A program made the position numbers and the translations under genes. From Achatina immaculata (lineage: Eukaryota; Mollusca; Gastropoda; Stylommatophora; Achatinidae): DNA of 64,000 nt. Under the pieces are notes generated by a model that saw only the letters and a program-made list of their open reading frames with translations, was not told where the DNA came from and did no database searches. The stretch covers positions 26,874,927-26,938,926 of the forward strand of contig CM019713.1 of NCBI GenBank assembly GCA_009760885.1. The letters run 5' to 3'. Shown in pieces: positions 1 to 10,511 of this stretch. The first letter of the stretch is position 1. Every line of letters begins with the position of its first letter.

Positions 1-1605
1 ATCCCAGATTGTGGAACAGTAATCTAAGTGTGTCTGTATGTGTGATATGTAGTATATTTTTCTTGTGTCTTTGTCGATAAATTGTTTAATTTTGGCTAAC
101 TGGTAAACTTTCTGTGCAATCAAATTTGTTAGGTTATGTACGTGAGAATTCCAAGTTAAATGCTGATCAATGATGAGTCCTAGGGATTTATGTTCATGAA
201 CATTTTCTATTGCCTTAGTCCCAGCACAAAGCTGTAGTGAAGTTTTAGTTGCATTTTGCAGTTTCTGTCTTGTAGTGATGAGCATGGATTTTGTTTTGTT
301 GGTGTTTATCAACATACCATTTTTATTACTCCATTTAATCAAACTGTTTATATCATTTTGGAGCGTTGTCTGTAGTTTATTGATGTCATAGTCACTACTG
401 TAAACAGTACAGTCATCAGCGAAAAGATCACATGAAAAGTGCTTTAAATGTAGTGGTAGGTCGTTAATATAGGTAGCAAAGAGAAGAGGACCACGAATGG
501 AGCCTTGAGGAATACCGGTATCAACCACAGACGAGCCAGATATTTTGTTTCTAAAGCAAACTACTTGTTTTCTACCTGAGAGAAAAGATGTAATAAATTT
601 TGTTAGGTCAGGGTGTAATCTATAGCCTTCCAGCTTTTTTGCAAGAATTTCATGATCAATCATATCGAAGGCTTTCTTAAAATCAACAAAGACAGCACCA
701 CACAATTCGTCATCATTTATATTAGACAGCCAGCTTTCTGTCATTTTAGTTAATGCTGTGTGGCAGGAGTAATTTGGTCTAAAATCTGACTGACTGTCTA
801 TTAGTAGACTGTTTTCTTGCATGTGGAGCAGAGTTAACTTTTGTATATGTTTTTCAAGAGGTTTTCTTCTTCGTTCGCAAGAGGTTTTGATAATGATGAC
901 AGAATGGATATGGGTCTGTAGTTTGAGAGGTCACTAGTCTGTCCAAATTTAAAAAGAGGAAAAACTCTGGCGAGTTTAAAAGCATTAGGGAAATATTTTT
1001 TGTCAATACACAAGTTGTATAAGTATGTTAGTGTGTCTGTGATAACTGGTGCAGCGTAGCGTAGTATCTTGTTACTAATGTCATCACATCCTGCTGAGTT
1101 AGTGTTCTTTAAGGACCGGATGTAGTTATAAACCTCACCGACTGTGAGGAAAGGAATATTAATTTGTTTTAGCTTTACAAATTTACTGTCGCTGAAAGCT
1201 TTCAACACGCTCAGGTCGCAATTAGGGGTCGGTAATGAAGATTTTAGAATATTAATTTCTTCCCTAAAATGTTCACTGAAGTTAGTGCAAGTATCTTCAC
1301 CATTAAGTGTTTGTGGGTCAGATTGCTTCCTTTTATTTACAAGAGTATGAATCGCTTTCCAGATTGATTTACTATCAGTTTTGTCTTTCACTAAATTTCT
1401 GAAGTAATTTTTCTTTTCCTGCCTAATTAAATACTGCACCTTATTCCTAAGTGAAGATAGCTACTGAAATTTCTGCTTTTGTGAGCTTCATCCCGTTTCC
1501 TCATGAGTTGCAATATATCGGGAGTTATCCACGGGGATTTTGTTACGTGTTTTACTCTCATTTCTTTGATGGGGACACGCATGTCAAAAATATTTCCAAA
1601 TATCT
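1..1605 (-). mobile_element. L2/CR1-like non-LTR retrotransposon, copy 1 (partial, broken)
   Basis: The minus strand encodes reverse transcriptase segments of a jockey/CR1/L2-type LINE. From about 1600 downward it reads an upstream PWIT-containing stretch, NYRPISILSSLSK (RT motif near 920-960), a DFKKAFD-like A motif, GIPQGSIRGPLLF (near 480-520), the catalytic FADD box (near 410-430) and HKSLGLIIDQHLTW (near 160-200). The frame is broken near 860-890 and at about 1440, so no intact ORF remains. The endonuclease is absent and the element runs off the left edge. It matches copy 2 (1760-2572 plus 5801-6511) over the shared RT region. It would have copied its RNA into the genome by target-primed reverse transcription; this copy is dead. 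Confidence 0.85.
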
Positions 1606-1713
1606 TGATGTTGAGCAATAGAGGGCTCACCTGGACAAGAGCGGAAAAATGGCGAAGGACAGGCATTTGTGAAAAACCCTTGCGGAAGCCCAATGCGCCA
1701 TGGGCACTTAAAG

Positions 1714-1759
<46 letters not shown>
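1606..1759 (+). mobile_element. LINE-A 3' fragment with (AG)n tail
   Basis: A 5'-truncated plus-strand piece of the RTE-like LINE found whole at 2573-5800. It encodes the terminal LSNRGLTW...WALKAQ stretch and ends in an uninterrupted (AG)n run at about 1719-1759, the 3' tail type of this family. It abuts the 3' tail of the opposite-strand L2-like copy 2, giving a tail-to-tail junction. Confidence 0.8.
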
Positions 1760-1762
<3 letters not shown>

Positions 1763-2567
1763 ATTGATCTTTATTTCAAAAGGGTTAAGAATTGGGCACG
1801 CAGGCCCGTCTGACATTCTGCCCTTTATCATACATATTTCACTCTGTTCCAGACATTCTACAGATATACTGTTCATATAACAAACATAAATAACATTGAA
1901 GCTGAGAGACATAAAATAAAATATAACATTTACGTTTCGCTTATAAACATTCACTCAGTACAGAAGTAACTACATACATTATAAATGACTATCTACTAAA
2001 CAAAATTTTCGGGACTATTCAGAAAACAATTAATTGTATTCGGTGTCTGTAAGAGCAGCTTAAGATAACTTTTAAGTTTTATAATTCATGGAGGCATGTA
2101 GTCGACATCAAATAGATATTGGGAAAGTTTGTAGTTGTAGGAAGGAGTATAATTTATATTTTTTATATAGGATGGGAGGGTATTCCAAAGATGAGCAGCA
2201 GAATAACTAAAGCTTTTCTTGAAAAGATCAAGTCTAGGTTTTGGAAGACATATGTTGTTCAAGCGTTGGCTGCACTTTGGGCTAAATTTAAACAGGTTCC
2301 ATAGATAAGGCGGGGCATCCCGTGAAAGAATTTGATGTACTAACTTGACTTTGTTGAAGAGGAACCTGTTCTTAAGAGGTAGTATTTTGATACGTTTGTG
2401 ATGATTAGTTGTTTGTGCTTGATCTTTGTCACTAATAACCTTTACTGCTCGCTTTTGGAGAGAGCAAAGCCTCTTTGTATTTGACACTGAGCAACCATCC
2501 CAAACTGTTGAGCAATAGTCTAAATGTATTTGTATATGAGCTATGTAGTATGTCTTCATAGTGTCTT

Positions 2568-2572
<5 letters not shown>
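1760..2572 (-). mobile_element. L2/CR1-like LINE copy 2, 3' part
   Basis: The 3' portion of an L2-like LINE. The minus-strand reading frame (about 2086-2570) contains HIQIHLDYCSTVWDGC and KRLCSLQKRAVKVI, typical of the C-terminal region after the RT in CR1/L2/Rex elements. It ends DVDYMPP with a stop near 2088. About 325 bases of 3' UTR follow, ending in an (ATCA)n-like tail at 1760-1775. The sequence continues at 5801 once the inserted LINE-A is removed. Confidence 0.85.
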
Positions 2573-2609
<37 letters not shown>

Positions 2610-2611
2610 CC

Positions 2612-3166
2612 TTAAGTAACAAGGGCACATGGGGCTTCCGCAAGGGTTTTCCACAAATGCCTGTCCTTCGCTTTTTTTTCTGTTCTTGCCCAGGTGAGCC
2701 CTCTATTGCTCAACATCCTTTCTGTTGTTCTTCTCCATGTCTCTTTTGGTCTACCCTTACTTCTGTTCCCCTGTGGTGTCCATCTTAGTGCTATTTTTGG
2801 TAGTGAGTTGTCAGTCATTCGGAGCTCATGTCTCAACCATCGCCAGCGTCTTTCCTCAATAATTGTTGTCAGTGGCTTCATCCGCATTTCTGCTAATAAG
2901 ATGTTATTTCTTATGGTGTTTGGCCAAAATATTTTTCTAATTCTTCGTAAACATTTAGTCTGGAAAGAATTCAACTTGTTTTCTATGGTTTTGGTGATTT
3001 TCCAGCATTCACTTCCATAGAGTAGTACACTTAGAACATTACTCTGAAATATCCTGATTTTCATATTTATGCTTAGTTTTTTTTTATTTCCATATAGTCT
3101 GCAGCATTGCAAAAGCCTGGTTTGCTCTAATAAGTCTGCTGTTGATGTCCTCTGTGCTGTCTCCAT
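2612..3166 (-). pseudogene. LINE-A C-terminal region
   Basis: A 184-residue frame. The recognisable part begins at residue ~30 (KLSINMKIRIFQSNVLSVLLYGSE) and continues through CLRRIRKIFW and GRPKETWRRTTERML to the end LAEAPCALVT. This C-terminal segment with a 'YGSE.W...GRPK..W' pattern is common in RTE-like LINEs; its biochemical role is unclear. It stops just upstream of the (AG)n tail. Confidence 0.8.
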
Positions 3167-3404
3167 TTTCTACTACTCTGCTGCCAAGGTATACAAATTC
3201 GTTTACCTCCTCCACTAACTTGCTATCTACTCTGAGTACATTTCTGTTGTTCACATTTTGCTTTATTAACTTTGTCATTCCTACGTTGATCTTTAGTCCT
3301 ATGTTCTTTGCATTCTGAGTTAGCTTTTTTATTTTATCTTGCATATCTTTGTGACTGCTTGATAATAGACAAATGTCGTCCGCAAAGTCAAGGTCCTCCA
3401 GCAC
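3084..3404 (-). pseudogene. LINE-A reverse transcriptase, catalytic DFADD block (frameshifted continuation)
   Basis: A 106-residue open stretch carrying the RT active-site box LDFADDICLLSS, then KINVGMTKL and FVYLGSRVVENGDS, the conserved downstream RT/thumb segment of RTE-like LINEs. It is separated from the upstream ORF by frame disruption at about 3404-3530 and from the C-terminal segment by another near 3090. Not a separate gene. Confidence 0.85.
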
Positions 3405-3515
3405 TGTGTCAAGGGTCCATTGTGATCATCTGCGTTTGTCTGATGTTGCCTCCTTCATTAACCAATCTACTGCCAAGATAAATAATGGTGGTGATAGTAC
3501 ACATCCCTGCTTCAC

Positions 3516-5516
3516 TCATGTTTGTACCCTAAAGCGGCTGGAGGTATGTTCTCCACAGATAACTTTGCACTGAAAACCCTCGTATAGGGCTTTGATTACA
3601 TTAACTATTTTATGGGGGAGGCCATGCCATCTTAGGATTTTCCACAGTGCATCTCTGTTGACACCGTCAAAGGCTTTCTCAAAATCTATGAATAATGCAT
3701 ATGTTGTGCTATGCCACTCATTTGCCTGGTCTAATATATGTCTAAGCACAAATATGTGGTCTGTGCATGATCTTCCTTTCCTAAATCCTGCCTGCTCTTT
3801 CCGAAGTTTTTCCTCAAGTGTTGGTACAATTCTGTTGATGATTATTCTGCAAAATACTTTACTGGTGAGTGACAGTAGGGTAATGCCTCTCCAGTTCCCG
3901 CAATCTCTGAGGTCACCCTTCTTTGGTAGTTTTACTATAAGCCCAGTTCTCCACTCATCTGGGGCTTTTTCTAGATCCCAAATTTGTTGTAATATCCGGC
4001 AAAGTCGTTTTGGTGTTTCTGTTTCTTCTGCTTTCAGCATCTCAGCAGTCACTTCATCTTCACCTGGTGCCCTGTCTGATTTTAGCTTCTTTATCGCCTC
4101 CTTTACTTCATTTATTGTTATTGGTCCTGTATTGATGTTTAGTTCCGTTTTTGCTTCAGGTATGTCTATTGTATGTGCTGATTGTGTTCTGTTTAGTAGG
4201 GTGTTAAAGTGTTCCCTCCATCTTTCAATTTTTTCTCTTTCTCCACTGACCAGTTGTCCATTTTGTGTTCTTACTGCACTTTCACATCTTGTGTTGAAGT
4301 TACCTGTCATCTGCTTTGTGATTTTATATATGGTTTTCATGTCATTTGTATATGCTGCTTTTTCTGCTGTTTCTGCTAAGTTGTCATAATATTGACGTTT
4401 ATCTTGACGGCATGATTCCTTCACTTCTTTGTCTTGTTGTGCATAATTACTTAAAACTCGTTCTTTAAGCCGTTGTGATTTGGTGTTCAGTAATTTTTTC
4501 TTGACTTCTTTTCTTTGCTCTATCTTTTCCCATGTGGTCTCGCTTATCCATTCCTCTTTTCTCCTTTTCCCATATCCCAGCACCTCTTTTGCTGTTTCCT
4601 GTAGTGTTTTATTGAACTCTAATATGGACATTTCTGCTTCGTCTTGTAGGACACTGAAGCGGTTCTTAAGTACTATTGAGAATTCATTTCTTGTTTGCTG
4701 GTCTATCAGTTTTCTTGTATCAAAATGTATCTTTCTGTGTTCTCCGATTTTGGCTTTCCTTAATTTTAGTTTTATTTTTGCTACCAGAAGGTTGTGATAA
4801 CTTCCTACATCTGCTCCTTTCCTTGCTCGCACATCTTGTAGTGACCGTTTCCACTTGTTGTTTATTAGTATGTGATCGATTTGGTTTTCTGTGGTTTTAT
4901 CTGGTGACCTCCAAGTCACCTTATGGATGTTTTTGTGTTGGAAAATTGTCCCTCCGATGGTCATCATGTTTTCTTCACAGAAACTGCACAGTCTTTCTCC
5001 ATTTTCATTTATTTCTCCGATTCCTTCTCTTCCAATGATTCTTCTTCTATCTTCATTTCCTTCACCTACTTTTGCACTGAAGTCGCCCAAGATGAGTAGC
5101 ATATCATGCTTGGGTATTGTTTCTACTGTGGCTTGGAGGCTGTTGTAAAAATCTTCTTTTAATTCCTCTTCAGCTGCTTCTGCTGGTACATAACAAACTA
5201 TAATAGATAGCTTCGTGAATCTTGAGTTGAACCGTGCATATAATAATCTCTCATTTATTGGGGTCCATTTCACCAATGCTCTTGATGCTTCTTTTGCTAT
5301 AATCAATGCTACTCCTCCTTCATGAAGATCTTCTTTACCTGACCATATTATTGTATCTTCTGTGTGCTGTGTTGTTAATTTCCTTCTTCCTTGTCCTGTC
5401 CATCTTGCTTCTTGTATTCCTAGTATGTCTAGTTTATATCTGTGCATTTCCTTGATGGTTTGTGCTAGTTTTCCAGTCTGGTTTAGTGTTCTTACATTCC
5501 AGCTGCCTATTTGCAT
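3516..5516 (-). pseudogene. LINE-A endonuclease-reverse transcriptase, N-terminal two thirds
   Basis: A 666-residue open frame. Residues about 1-255 form an AP-type endonuclease: it opens with GSWNVRTLNQTGKL, then LGIQEARWTG and ILGDFSAKVG. The closing box reads GADVGSYHN where SDHH is usual, so the catalytic Asp of that motif is replaced. Residues about 490-666 hold the first RT blocks: NWRGITLLSLTSK, RKEQAGFRKGRSC and ALFIDFEKAFD (motif A). The frame ends early at a frameshift just before the GxxQG block; the rest lies in other frames at 3084-3404 and 2612-3166. The start ATG (5514-5516) precedes the first endonuclease motif. It is one gene with the downstream pieces and nonfunctional as read. 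Confidence 0.88.
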
Positions 5517-5800
5517 CTTGTGTTTAGGTTCCAGAGGTCTGCAGTCGGGCTGGGGACTTCCAGTGGTTGGCTTTCATCCACAACCTTCATGGGCTCAGTT
5601 TCCTGATAAGCATTTCTCCTTTCACTTGCATTTGTTTTTTCCCTTGCTTCCGTTTCTGTAGCAGTCTGATAGTTTTTTTTTACCAGATAGGGTTGCTGGC
5701 CCTATGCTGAACCCTCCTTAGTCGCCTTTTAGGATCATGCGTGGTAGGGTACAGTGGTCCTATTCTTTGCAGATCCCGGGTACCACACGGGGGGGGGGGG

Positions 5801-6511
5801 GTCTTGATCTATGAAGTGCTTAATTTTAGCTAATTGGTATACTTTTTGTGCGATGAGTTTTGTTAGACATTGCACATGAGAGGTCCAGGTCAGGTGTTGG
5901 TCAATAATAAGACCTAGTGTTTTGTGCTCATAAACGTTTTCTATCTGTGATGTTTCTGTACAGAGCCGAAGTGTTGTTTTTGTTGCGTTTTGTAGTTTCT
6001 GTCTTGTTGTTATGAGCATTGATTTTGTTTTATCGGTGTTTATAATCATGCCATTATTTTTACTCTATCCAATTAAATTGTATAACTCGACCCGAAGAGT
6101 TGATTCTACATTAACACAATCGTAGTCACTGGTGTAGACTGTGCAATTGTCGGCAAAAAGGTCACAAGAAGAGTGTTTAAGATGAAGTGGAAGATCATTG
6201 ATATAGATAGCAAATAGCAACGGGCCTAGAATAGAACCTTGCGGAACACCAGTGTCAACTTTAGCAGAATTTGATAGAGAATTGTTGAAGAATACTACCT
6301 GCTGTCTGTCTGAAAGAAACGATGCAATTAATTTTATTAGGTTAGGGTGCAGTCTATAAGTCTTTATTTTTCTTACAAGAATACCATGGTCAGTCATATC
6401 AAATGCCTTTTTAAAGTCGACAAAGATGGCACCACATAGTCTGTCGTCATTTATGTTTACTAACTAGTTTTCTGTCATTTTGGTAAGAGCTATGTGGCAG
6501 GAATGATTGGG
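5801..6511 (-). mobile_element. L2/CR1-like LINE copy 2, 5' part
   Basis: RT-encoding segment on the minus strand. It has LIASFLSDRQQVVF, TGVPQGSILGPLLF and FADNCTVYTS (the second catalytic Asp of FADD is Asn here), then HKTLGLIIDQHLTW in a shifted frame. It ends at the LINE-A insertion point and resumes at 2572. It is 5'-truncated near 6511, where similarity to copy 1 stops. Confidence 0.85.
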
Positions 6512-6618
6512 AGATTATATATATAAGTTATAGCTCAGTGATGACGCAAGGATTTTTTGAAACCGGTACAATTGTATCTGTCTTTCACCGTGCATGAAGT
6601 ACTTTCCGAAATACAGGT
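6512..6618. other. short unassigned stretch
   Basis: Unique AT-rich sequence between the L2-like copy and the next LINE tail. No gene or repeat is recognised. Confidence 0.4.
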
Positions 6619-6845
6619 TTTCTCATTATTGTTATTATTAGTATTATTATTATTCTTATGTGATCAAGCTTCTCCATCTTGCGCGGTCCTTGGTGCTTCC
6701 CACTAATTCAGATTCTTTTCTTTCTCCCACGCCACTCAGTCCTCTGAGATATTTTTTTCCCTCTCCGTCTTCCTTTTCCTCCTTGTTCCCTGGAAAATTT
6801 CCAGTCGTTGCCAGGTTCTCCAGCTTCCGTCTTCTCACGTCGTTC
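6619..6845 (-). mobile_element. LINE-E 3' end with (ATA)n tail
   Basis: The minus strand encodes a short C-terminal segment (RRRKLENLATTG ... ELVGSTKDRARWRSLIT, stop). The pattern 'T+DR..WR' ending close to a simple-repeat tail is typical of RTE-like LINE 3' ends. The tail is an (ATA)n run at about 6619-6655. No RT core is left. It is a different family from LINE-A and LINE-B. Confidence 0.6.
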
Positions 6846-7344
6846 CCCAGCGGGTGGCGGGTGCTGGAGAGGCCTCTAGATACAGCGGTCAGTTGTGGGT
6901 ACCCGAGTAAATAGCGTCAGGCCAAAATAAGGGCACCTGTTGCCTTACGAATCCGTCTCTTTAAACAAAGGCTGGGGTTGGTTTGGGGGGGGGGGGGGAA
7001 CCGTCTACAAACAGAGCGGAAGGCAAAGGGTAACCACCACCCTACCATCATTCGTTCTCTTGTCAAGTCATGCTTCCGTGTTTTACACTTTATTTTAATG
7101 TAAAATTAAGCCACACGTTACAAACATCAGCGGAAAGTAAATGCTCGTGTGTACTCTCCCCCTTCCCTTATTTTATAGCATAATAAACAAACTGGCCTAT
7201 CATCCTATAACGGATTTAACTAAGTGCTTTTTATTGTTTTATTTTCCATAGTATAAACCGGTTACGGTAACAGACGACGTCTAAAAATTTCGGTTTTTCC
7301 CCTTTTCAAATAGGTAACTTACCGGTAATTGCCGGTTAACGCGA
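6846..7344. other. noncoding stretch without recognised gene
   Basis: Mixed sequence including a G run at about 6986-6998. I see no convincing coding frame or named repeat. Confidence 0.4.
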
Positions 7345-7497
7345 TCACTGGATGCAACTAGAAGACTAGCGCCCGGGTACCACACGTAACTAGAAGACTA
7401 GCGCCCGGGTACCACACGTAACTAGAAGACTAGCGCCCGGGTACCACACGTAACTAGAAGACTAGCGCCCGGGTACCACACGTAACTAGAAGACTAG
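7345..7497. repeat. 32-bp minisatellite
   Basis: About four and a half near-identical copies of a 32-bp unit beginning AACTAGAAGACTAGCGCCCG and containing CGGGTACCACACG. The same CCCGGGTACCACACG string occurs at the 5' end of LINE-A (about 5775-5790). Confidence 0.9.
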
Positions 7498-7757
7498 CAG
7501 TAGCATCACAGAAACTAGGACAGATGAAGAACACGTGACAAGGTACCAACAAGAAAAGAAAATTATGTTTACTAAGAGCTTACATATTCCCAGTGGCAAC
7601 ATAAGGATGCGAAACATGGACACTTAACAAATCACTAGAAAAGAGAATAAAAGCATTTTAAATGAAATGTTACAGAAGTGCACTTAGAATATCATAGATA
7701 TAACGAAAATCAAATAAAGAGATACTAATGAGATTAGGTGTAGCAGATACGGAAGTA
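7498..7757 (+). mobile_element. LINE-B-like fragment, left half (degenerate)
   Basis: The plus strand resembles the LINE-B C-terminal region. It holds a decayed version of the 'RACIFPIATYACETWTLNK' segment around 7570-7640 and a decayed 'CYR..L.IS' segment around 7665-7720, with stops throughout. The matching continuation is at about 8630-8830, so the element appears split by about 0.87 kb of unrelated DNA. Confidence 0.55.
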
Positions 7758-8629
7758 TGGCACTAATATATTGCCGTATGTATCAGCTGTTATTATGTTT
7801 GTGTACTCATTAGATAATATGGATCTGTACCAACACGGTAACAACGTTTACATGACTACTCACAGTGTAAACACCATATCACACACAGAAACATCACAAC
7901 ATCTAACACCACAACAACTAACACCACAACATCTAACACCACAACATCTAACACCACAACATCTAACACCACAACATCTAACACCAAACATCTAACACCG
8001 CAACATCTAACACAGGCTGACAGTTTTCCAACCAGCACGAGAAACTTGACGGTAGCGAAACTTGACAACCAGTCAACAGAATTCACAAGTCATGGCACAA
8101 GAAGCATACATAGAAATTCAACAAACTTTAATATGAGAAAGAACCATGGTTTGACGTGAGTGATGTATGATGAGAAACAACTTCAACAAGAGCAAAGAAC
8201 AAGAAGACTAACACGAGCATTCTGGCGGGTGAACTCCGCCATATGGAACTACCGAGAAAATACGGAGAGAACCAAACATAAACATACCTGCAGTCAAAAG
8301 AAATACGCCGTAACTCACACAATCCACATCAAGACATCAACACTTTGTCCCATTCCATGTCCTGATAAGGTCAGGCAACCTATCAACTAAAACAGTCAAA
8401 CCATTTTCCAATTTACAAACACAGCGTAGTCAAAGATCTAAGGACGACATTTTTCTAGCTTGGGTAAAACTCTACTGTCAAAATTTGTTCCTCCGACCAA
8501 TCTGAGGCACTCACGTGACTTATCTGTAATCTGATTGGTCAAGCAAACCAAGGGACGTTACTATAGCACAACCCGCTCATGATTTTACCATAGTCCCATC
8601 CCTTATACTGGGACACAGAAAACGTGATC
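7758..8629. other. putative insertion splitting the LINE-B-like fragment
   Basis: About 870 bases lying between two halves of the same LINE C-terminus. They contain a 15-bp minisatellite (7893-8010) and otherwise unique sequence. No transposase frame is seen, and no terminal inverted repeat or target duplication could be established by eye. Confidence 0.4.
7893..8010. repeat. 15-bp tandem repeat
   Basis: About seven copies of a 15-bp unit ACAACATCTAACACC, some shortened. In one plus frame it reads as repeated HLTPQ, which is a by-product of the repeat and not evidence of a protein. Confidence 0.85.
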
Positions 8630-8935
8630 GCTAACACCATAAAAATTAGAAATCGGAGATACTTCGGTCACATCAAGAGACACGACAGCTTGGAGAGGCT
8701 GATAGTAAAAGGCATAGTGCTCGGCAAAAGAGAAAAGGGACGACATCGCTGCAGGTGGACTCAGGACATCACGGAAACTCTGAATGTGTCACTGCGAGAC
8801 GCCGGTCAACTTATGCAGGACAGCGTTGCATTCAGGGGGGGGGGGGAATGTGAGAGGGACAATGTTCTAGAAAGGATATGTCACACGAAAAAAAAAACAG
8901 AAAATACAATACAAGAATGAAAACCATCATTAACG
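8630..8935 (+). mobile_element. LINE-B-like fragment, right half (3' end)
   Basis: The plus strand encodes KIRNRRYFGHIKRHDSLERL, then GKREKGRHRCRWTQDI and a DAGQLMQD segment. This parallels the intact-looking LINE-B C-terminus at 10099-10500 (GHIKRHNNLEKT, GKRKKGRPKRRWLQDI). A G run at about 8837-8846 interrupts the end. Confidence 0.7.
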
Positions 8936-9375
8936 GAAAAGAAAGGAAAAAATAGAAATACAAAGAAATAAAAGAAATATGAGGACACCAAAAGATGGAT
9001 AGCAGTCAGATTTTTCAGGTGCGCAAGGAGAGGCTGAACAGGCTGGAGAGTCCGTTATAAGCAACCTTCTCTGTAGTGATGACACAAGATGATGATGACT
9101 ACAAAATTGTACTTTTATACAAAAGAATCGATATTCTTTTCATCTTTTTACTGTCTGATCATGAAGCCAGTCTTGGAAAATTGATATCCGAGATTACGTG
9201 TAGCTTTTTAAAAGTTCAGACCCAAGGATTACTTTGGAATCCTTCTTGCAATAAAATTGTCATGTCTGTAATGAACGTGTACTCTTATATAAAGAGTTAA
9301 CATCTTATTTTAGTGTTTTTCTGTTAACTAACAGCAGTTAACTCTTTCCTGAGGTCATAGTTTTTACTTTTCACA
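8936..9375. other. noncoding stretch without recognised gene
   Basis: A-rich then mixed sequence. The short open frames here lack codon character or motifs. Confidence 0.4.
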
Positions 9376-9550
9376 GACTTTGTTTTGTTTCGTTGCTTCT
9401 TTTGCCTTGTTTTGTTTCCTTGTTTCTAATGTATTGTTTTGTTTCGTTGTTCCTGATGTATAATTTTGTTTCCTTGTTTTTTGATGTCTTGCTTTATTTC
9501 CTTGTCTCTGATGTCTTGTTTTGTTTCCTTGTTTCTAATGTCTTGTTTTG
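9376..9550. repeat. degenerate TGTTTTGTTTCCTTGTTTC repeat
   Basis: About seven imperfect copies of a roughly 21- to 25-bp T-rich unit (TTGTTTCCTTGTTTCTAATG type). Open frames across it on both strands are repeat by-products. Confidence 0.75.
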
Positions 9551-9962
9551 CGAATTTCATGTTCGACTTCAAAAAGAAAAAGGAATCAGCTGGAGAACAT
9601 CCACTGAAGTTCTGTAGGGCCAGTTTAAAACAAAAACAAAAACAAGAAAGAAAGAAACATACCAAAACCCCCCCCCCCAAACAAACAAACAAACAAAGAA
9701 AAAAACTATTCACGAATTGTAATGTTGCAGTGCTATTCTGTTTGTAAGTTTAAAAAACTTTGAAATGCACACGAGGAAAGAAGAGGCGAACCAGGAAAAA
9801 ACGAGAAAGGTGTTCAGGGAAAGAGGATGGATTTTTTTTTTTCATTTAGAGGAGATGGGAAGTAGTCTTCAGTTGTGGGGACGCTGACATTTTTATTTTG
9901 GATCTAAGGGAGGATGCTCGTGTTATACGTTATGGCTCTTCCACGCATTAAGGTTTGCAAGG
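9551..9962. other. noncoding stretch
   Basis: A-rich and homopolymer-rich (C run near 9668-9676, T run near 9831-9841). No gene seen. Confidence 0.4.
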
Positions 9963-10086
9963 CACGTAGGAAAATTATATCAGTTTCAATAAGCAAGAAA
10001 CAGGTAAATTATACCATTCTCAATAAGCAGGAAACAGGTAAAATATACTAGTCTCAACAGCCAATAAATAGGTAAATTATACCATT
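9963..10086. repeat. minisatellite, left part (interrupted by LINE-B)
   Basis: About three copies of a roughly 38-bp unit of the form AGGTAAATTATACCAGTCTC followed by AATAAGCAAGAAAC. The array stops at the LINE-B insertion and resumes in the same register at 11636. Confidence 0.8.
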
Positions 10087-10511
10087 AGGCAAGATCATTC
10101 ATTCATGTGCATGCCCCTTGAGGAACTTTGCCTCCCAAACAGCTCTCCTGTAGGCCTCTCGGTTGTGAGCAAGATGGCCTGCTGCTGATGCATCCATTTG
10201 CAGATCATCAACGATGTCTTGCAGCCATCTTCGTTTTGGTCTTCCTTTCTTTCTTTTTCCCATTATGTACTCTTCCAAGACGGTCTTCTCTAAATTATTA
10301 TGACGTTTAATGTGTCCACAATATTTAAGTTTTCTCTCTTTAATCCTCTTTACTAGCCAGCCTTCTTCAATATTAAGCTCTTGTAGTATGGATATATTTG
10401 TTCTTTTTTGTGTCCACGATATTTGGAGAACTCTTCTGTAGCATTTACATTCAAAGGCATTTATGTGTTTCTCAGCTGTTTTTTTAAGTGTCCAGGTCTC
10501 ACAGGCATATG

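Larger units (their letters stand above)
2573..5800 (-). mobile_element. LINE-A: near full-length RTE-like non-LTR retrotransposon
   Basis: A 3.2-kb element inserted into L2-like copy 2. It is bounded by the direct repeat GTCTTGATCT at 2563-2572 and 5801-5810, a 10-bp target-site duplication. On the minus strand it starts with a C run (5790-5800), has a short leader, an endonuclease plus reverse transcriptase ORF, and ends in an (AG)n tail (2573-2606). The ORF is broken downstream of 3516 by frameshifts, so the copy is defective. Related fragments lie at 1606-1759 and 53676-54417. Confidence 0.9.

Noticed and set aside
3592..5148. Several plus-strand frames of 85-265 codons
   Set aside because: Antisense shadows of the LINE-A ORF; no domain, and composition mirrors the minus-strand gene.
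7758..8629. CRISPR-like array (15-bp repeats)
   Set aside because: The repeats are directly tandem without unique spacers and the DNA is eukaryotic.
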